Origin: Bacteroidales bacterium UBA1722
GTDB lineage: Bacteria; Bacteroidota; Bacteroidia; Bacteroidales; UBA932
NCBI GenBank assembly: GCA_002317435.1
Contig: DCIQ01000021.1
Location: 1-9,360, forward strand
Direction of reading: 5' to 3'
Length of the DNA stretch: 9,360 bases
Position numbers and translations under genes: made by a program. This document shows positions 6,012 to 9,360 of the stretch, in pieces. Position 1 is the first letter of the stretch; each line of letters begins with the position of its first letter. Under the pieces are notes generated by a model. The model was given only the letters and a program-made list of their open reading frames with translations, had not been told where the DNA came from and did not search any database.

Positions 6012-6077
6012 TACGGTGCAGTATTTGACGGATATCTGCGTTCAGTAGTTGAAAAGCTTCTAAAAAATGATTTGAAA

Positions 6078-6824
6078 ATGAAAAGAATTTTTACTTATGC
6101 AGCGATTCTGCTCGTGATTTCGACTGTAATGACTTCCTGCTCCAAGAATTCAGATACAGGTTATTATGCAAATGCACTGGTGACGGTGAAGACTGCCGGT
6201 GACGGGACATGTTATCTCCAGCTGGACAATAACACTAAAGTTCTGCCCACCAATCTGTCCGTTTCTCCTTTCGGCGACAAGCAGGTCCGTGCCATGACGC
6301 ATCTGAAGGATCTGCAATCGATGACCGGCGACTATAACAAGTCCGCGTCCGTCGTGTGGATAGACAGCGTACTCACCAAGAAGCCTGTACAGCCCAGGGA
6401 TACCGTGGAATCCGGATACGGTTACGGGGATGATCCCATAGATATATTGAACAGCTGGACTACCGTATTGGAGGACAACTATCTTACATTATGCTTCAGG
6501 GCCCCTGCCGGATACTACGGCACCATGCATTACGTAAATCTGGTCTATGGGTATAATCCCGACGATCCATACGAAGTGATGTTCACCCACGACATGGGCG
6601 GCAGTTCCGGATACTATTACGGCAGTTTCACCGGACTCGTGGCTTTCGACCTGACTCAGATACCGGGTCTGGCACAGGAGAGCGCGGCCATCGTAACGGT
6701 ACGATATCTCTCTTCGACGGGTGAAAGGACAGTCCGTTTCGCATATCCTGGAGACCCTGTGAAGAATACGGAATATGCACAGACCGGCGAGTTCCCCGAA
6801 ATATCGGCATCCCAGTACGAATAG
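6078..6824 (+). CDS. NigD-like lipoprotein
   Basis: A 248-residue predicted lipoprotein of the NigD-like family found throughout Bacteroidota. The signal peptide is residues 1-20 with cleavage before C21 (VMTS|CSK). The N-terminal OB-like domain (about 28-100) begins YYANALVTVKT and ends near VVWIDSVLTKK. The C-terminal beta-sandwich (about 115-222) has GDDPIDILNSW, YLTLCFRA, VNLVYGYNPDDPYEV and LVAFDL, all hallmarks of the family. The ATG at 6078 starts the signal peptide; a TTG two codons earlier is less likely. It is followed after 18 nt by the ECF sigma gene and then by the dual-membrane protein, so it is the first gene of a three-gene operon. In B. thetaiotaomicron NigD1 is reported as the downstream effector of Dma1 in vesicle formation, so this protein is the likely output of the operon; its molecular action is unknown. 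Confidence 0.87.
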   Translation: MKRIFTYAAILLVISTVMTSCSKNSDTGYYANALVTVKTAGDGTCYLQLDNNTKVLPTNLSVSPFGDKQVRAMTHLKDLQSMTGDYNKSASVVWIDSVLTKKPVQPRDTVESGYGYGDDPIDILNSWTTVLEDNYLTLCFRAPAGYYGTMHYVNLVYGYNPDDPYEVMFTHDMGGSSGYYYGSFTGLVAFDLTQIPGLAQESAAIVTVRYLSSTGERTVRFAYPGDPVKNTEYAQTGEFPEISASQYE

Positions 6825-6842
6825 TAAGCAAGTTCCCGGAGA

Positions 6843-7409
6843 TTGCCTTCTGAAAGAGACCATATAGCCCTACTCGTGAAGAAAGCCTCGGGAGGACGGG
6901 ATGATTCGTCTTTGCGGGAACTGTATGCTCTATATGTCCGGTATCTCTCGGCCGTATGTTCCAGATACATCCCTGATGCGGGTGATGCAAAGGATGTCCT
7001 TCAGGAGAGTTTCATAAAAATATTTTCCTCTGTCGGCCGGTTCGAATACCGTGGGGAAAGCTCTCTGAAGGCCTGGATGAGAAGGATTGTAGTGAATGAA
7101 TCCATATCGTTCCTCCGGAGCAGGCGAAAGATGTCATTCGTGTCTTTCGACCATAATCCTCCGGAGGATATCCCCGATGAAGATCCGATGGTGGAAGGAA
7201 TCCCTCCGTCCGTTCTGCAGCAGATGATAAAGGAACTTCCGCCGGGATACAGGACAGTATTCAACCTGTATGTTCTGGAACAGAAAAGTCACAGGGAGAT
7301 AGCCTCGATGCTGGGCATAACTGAAAAGGCATCGGCATCACAGTTTTCACGGGCCAGGGCCAGACTGGCGGAAAAAATAAGAGAATACAGACACAGCCAT
7401 GAAAAGTGA
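6843..7409 (+). CDS. ECF sigma-70 family RNA polymerase sigma factor (Das-like)
   Basis: A 188-residue two-domain ECF sigma factor. Sigma-2 covers about residues 24-94, with DVLQESFIKIF (51-61) for core polymerase contact and RGESSLKAWMRRIVVNE (70-86) in the -10 recognition part. Sigma-4 covers about 121-178, with the helix-turn-helix SHREIASMLGIT and the recognition helix EKASASQFSRARARL (161-175). No ATG exists near the N-terminus. An in-frame stop at 6825-6827 limits the start to the TTG at 6843 or a GTG at 6876. The TTG matches the family length, though its GGAG (6838-6841) is only one base away. It lies 18 nt after the nigD-like gene and overlaps the next gene by 11 nt. The pairing with a dual-membrane protein matches the Dma-associated sigma factors of Bacteroidota. 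Confidence 0.92.
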   Translation: MPSERDHIALLVKKASGGRDDSSLRELYALYVRYLSAVCSRYIPDAGDAKDVLQESFIKIFSSVGRFEYRGESSLKAWMRRIVVNESISFLRSRRKMSFVSFDHNPPEDIPDEDPMVEGIPPSVLQQMIKELPPGYRTVFNLYVLEQKSHREIASMLGITEKASASQFSRARARLAEKIREYRHSHEK

Positions 7410-8712
7410 ATGGACGGACAAGATGAGGGACGCTCTCGGGGAGTACTCGGAAGCGGAACCCGAGGGCCTCTGGGAAGGTATTTCCGAAGGTCTTGCCGGG
7501 AGGCAGGCTGTCCGTAACCGGCGGATGTTGTGGTCTGTCACCGGTGCGGCGGCAGCTGCAGTGGCGGTGTTTTTTCTGCTGCTTGATGTTTCTGAAGATC
7601 GGGCAGCCATCTCTCCGGAAGCGGGAGCGGCGGAATCCCTGGTCGTAGAAGAACCCGCAGTCGCCGTGTCAGTCCCTGAAGAAGAACCGGTTTCCATCCT
7701 GCTGTCGGATGCTGTCGTAAACAATCAGAAGAAACCGATCCGGCGGGATGCCACCTCTGAACCCTTACCGGACGCAGGGAATCATCCGGAGGAGATCACC
7801 GCCTCATCCGAAGAAGAAATGACGGTCAGTGACGATATCCCGGTGGAGTCCGGACCGACCTCTGGTAAAGTGACTGATAAAGGTATCGGAGAATCGGATG
7901 AATCCGACAAGGGTGCCGTCACTATGGGATGGACTGTCGCAGATGAAGAACCTCAGAGGCGGAATCGCGGCAGAATCTCCCTGTCACTCTCCGGTGCCAA
8001 TATGTTCAGGAATTCGGCATCGGGGAGCAGTTCCGAATCAGTGCTGTCGGGGTATACGGACACAGAGGTGACCGTTTCTGATAATGCGGCGTTCTCTTCT
8101 CTTTCACGGAAAAATCATGAAATGCGGGCAGATGATACCAAGGTGTACGTTCGGTCCGATGACGTGACGTATTCAAGGGATGCCATCAACACGACGACCC
8201 CCGCTGTGGTCTCTTCCGAACATCGTCAGCCCGTCCGTGTGGGAGTGAATGCAGTCTGGCAGTTTCACAGACGCATCAGGCTCGAAAGCGGATTGACTTA
8301 TGCCTGGCTGAAGTCCGACTTCAAGTTATCCGACGGCAGCGCTGTCAGGCAGACTCTTCATTATCTGGGACTCCCTCTGGGAGTTAATTTTACCCTGTGG
8401 GGCAATGACAGGTGGGACGTGTATCTTTCAGCCGGAGGTCTGATGGAGAAGTGCATCGCAGGGAAGAGGACGACGGACGGCAGTCTCCGCAGCGGCGGCA
8501 CCCGGTCCTCCGAAAGTGTTATGGACGGTCCGCTCCAGTGGTCACTGAACGGAGGTGCAGGTGTACAGGTGTCCTTGGGAAAAGTATTCGGATTCTATGT
8601 GGAACCGGGTGTCGCATATTATTTCGACAACGGCAGTTCGGTAATGAGTTTCTATAAGGAGAATCTCTGGAGTCTCAATCTCCGTTTCGGATTCAGATTC
8701 ACTTTCCGGTAG
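7399..8712 (+). CDS. Dual-membrane-spanning anti-sigma factor, Dma-like (inner-membrane helix plus C-terminal beta-barrel)
   Basis: A 437-residue protein that appears to cross both membranes. Residues 1-42 are cytoplasmic (EWTDKMRDALGEYSEAEP...), the likely sigma-binding part. Residues 44-63 form one hydrophobic helix after the basic stretch RNRR. Residues 64-190 are a low-complexity linker rich in Glu, Pro, Ser and Asp. From 191 to the C-terminus I count eight amphipathic strands (about 191-203, 277-291, 292-306, 318-334, 338-355, 377-393, 396-410, 423-437), with short turns near 292, 335-338 and 394-396 and long loops elsewhere, as in outer-membrane barrels of the OMP_b-brl type. There is no cleavable signal peptide. 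It overlaps the sigma gene by 11 nt, so the two products are made together. It matches the Dma family described in B. thetaiotaomicron. Without that precedent it would be called a hypothetical barrel protein. Confidence 0.85.
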   Translation: MKSEWTDKMRDALGEYSEAEPEGLWEGISEGLAGRQAVRNRRMLWSVTGAAAAAVAVFFLLLDVSEDRAAISPEAGAAESLVVEEPAVAVSVPEEEPVSILLSDAVVNNQKKPIRRDATSEPLPDAGNHPEEITASSEEEMTVSDDIPVESGPTSGKVTDKGIGESDESDKGAVTMGWTVADEEPQRRNRGRISLSLSGANMFRNSASGSSSESVLSGYTDTEVTVSDNAAFSSLSRKNHEMRADDTKVYVRSDDVTYSRDAINTTTPAVVSSEHRQPVRVGVNAVWQFHRRIRLESGLTYAWLKSDFKLSDGSAVRQTLHYLGLPLGVNFTLWGNDRWDVYLSAGGLMEKCIAGKRTTDGSLRSGGTRSSESVMDGPLQWSLNGGAGVQVSLGKVFGFYVEPGVAYYFDNGSSVMSFYKENLWSLNLRFGFRFTFR

Positions 8713-8721
8713 AAAAAATCA

Positions 8722-9360
8722 TCACATATCTGACGGTTCCAGCCCCAGCAGCCGGTAAGTCTGAAGAGCCTGGATGCGGAACCATTCGGAGCCCGGGATA
8801 TATTTCATTCCGGGCATTTGTTTTATGGCCGGTTCATAATATTTGGCTTCCAGAACCGTGCAGCCGGAGAAGTCACAGAGAGAGAGTTCGGGGGCGGGCA
8901 GAGGCAGGGTATATATTATCATTTCGGCCCGGCGCACCTCTTCGGGGATGGCTGAAAGGGGAACTGAATGAATGATTCCGGGAGTGCCGTTACCGGCAAT
9001 ATATCCGATGAATGACTCCGTGGCAGCGGCAGTCCTGTTGGCGACGGTGACCTCGGCTCCGACGGAGAGGGCTGCCACGATGGCTGCCTTTCCTGCCCCG
9101 CCGCATCCGATGACCAGCACCTTGTGATGCAGTGTGTCCGAACCGTGCGAAGCCCCCCGGAACTGCTCTTCCAGAATCCGCACCACAGCCAGACAGTCCG
9201 TATTATATGCCATGACACCTCCGTCGCGGTGAATCAGCAGATTCGTGGCTCCTATCCCGCGGCAGAGTTCCGAAGCTCTGTCGGCGGCGCGGAATGCCGG
9301 TTCCTTGAACGGTGCGGTGACATTCACCGCGAAAAAATCCCTGTCGAACGTGGCGAATGC
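8722..9360 (-). CDS. aroE: Shikimate dehydrogenase (NADP+), 5' partial
   Basis: The C-terminal 212 residues of shikimate dehydrogenase, which reduces 3-dehydroshikimate to shikimate with NADPH in aromatic amino-acid synthesis. The gene runs off the right edge; the frame stays open through 9360, so the GTG at 9327 is internal. Visible substrate-site elements are AVNVTAPFKEP, with the catalytic lysine, and AYNTDC, with the catalytic aspartate 36 residues later. The NADP-binding loop is VIGCGGAGKAA, and VANRT marks NADP preference. The end GSEWFRIQALQTYRLL is the family's C-terminal substrate-contact helix. About 50-60 N-terminal residues are missing from view. It converges with the barrel protein gene, the two stop codons being only 9 bp apart with no terminator hairpin between them. 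Confidence 0.93.
   Translation of the reverse strand, partial: AFATFDRDFFAVNVTAPFKEPAFRAADRASELCRGIGATNLLIHRDGGVMAYNTDCLAVVRILEEQFRGASHGSDTLHHKVLVIGCGGAGKAAIVAALSVGAEVTVANRTAAATESFIGYIAGNGTPGIIHSVPLSAIPEEVRRAEMIIYTLPLPAPELSLCDFSGCTVLEAKYYEPAIKQMPGMKYIPGSEWFRIQALQTYRLLGLEPSDM

Noticed and set aside
7347..7724. Minus-strand 125-codon frame over the start of the barrel protein gene.
   Set aside because: Its Ser/Thr/Ala-rich sequence is the shadow of the sigma and anti-sigma coding strand and has no domain pattern.
8713..8721. Shared terminator between the convergent barrel and aroE genes.
   Set aside because: The 9-bp gap and its flanks contain an A-run but no stem.

Overview
The window looks like a chromosomal segment of a Bacteroidota (Bacteroidales) bacterium. 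The evidence is: promoters of the Bacteroidota type (TTTG, about 20 nt, TAnnTTTG), almost no Shine-Dalgarno sequences, a NigD-like lipoprotein, an ECF sigma factor paired with a beta-barrel membrane protein, and a DUF234-type ATPase. I cannot name the genus. The GC content looks close to 50 % by eye and was not computed.

Left part (1-2133, + strand): two tandem, overlapping paralogous major facilitator transporters. The first is cut by the left edge and only its C-terminal half is visible. Both carry sequence blocks that recall eukaryotic MFSD1. Middle part (2134 to about 5335): an accessory stretch. It holds a lipoprotein-like gene that has lost its signal peptide, a minus-strand AAA+ ATPase with a PD-(D/E)xK-like C-terminal domain, and a divergent plus-strand AbrB/PIN toxin-antitoxin pair. 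A previously hidden 35-codon CxxC...CxxC mini-gene overlaps the toxin stop codon. The stretch also has strong inverted repeats: a perfect 18-bp-arm palindrome over the ATPase promoter, an 8-bp-arm dyad around the antitoxin -33 box, and a long hairpin before the next gene.

Right part (5361-9360): a HAD phosphatase of the phosphoglycolate-phosphatase type, then a tight three-gene operon of NigD-like lipoprotein, ECF sigma factor and a dual-membrane protein (cytoplasmic N-terminus, one inner-membrane helix, disordered periplasmic linker, C-terminal eight-strand beta-barrel). A convergent shikimate dehydrogenase gene (aroE) follows and is cut by the right edge.

The main biological message is the nigD-sigma-barrel operon (6078-8712). 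It matches the Das/Dma dual-membrane-spanning anti-sigma factor system described in Bacteroides thetaiotaomicron, where Dma1 controls outer-membrane vesicle production through NigD1. Here the proposed effector, sigma factor and anti-sigma factor sit in one operon. The barrel could sense the cell surface and transmit the state of the outer membrane directly to a cytoplasmic sigma factor.
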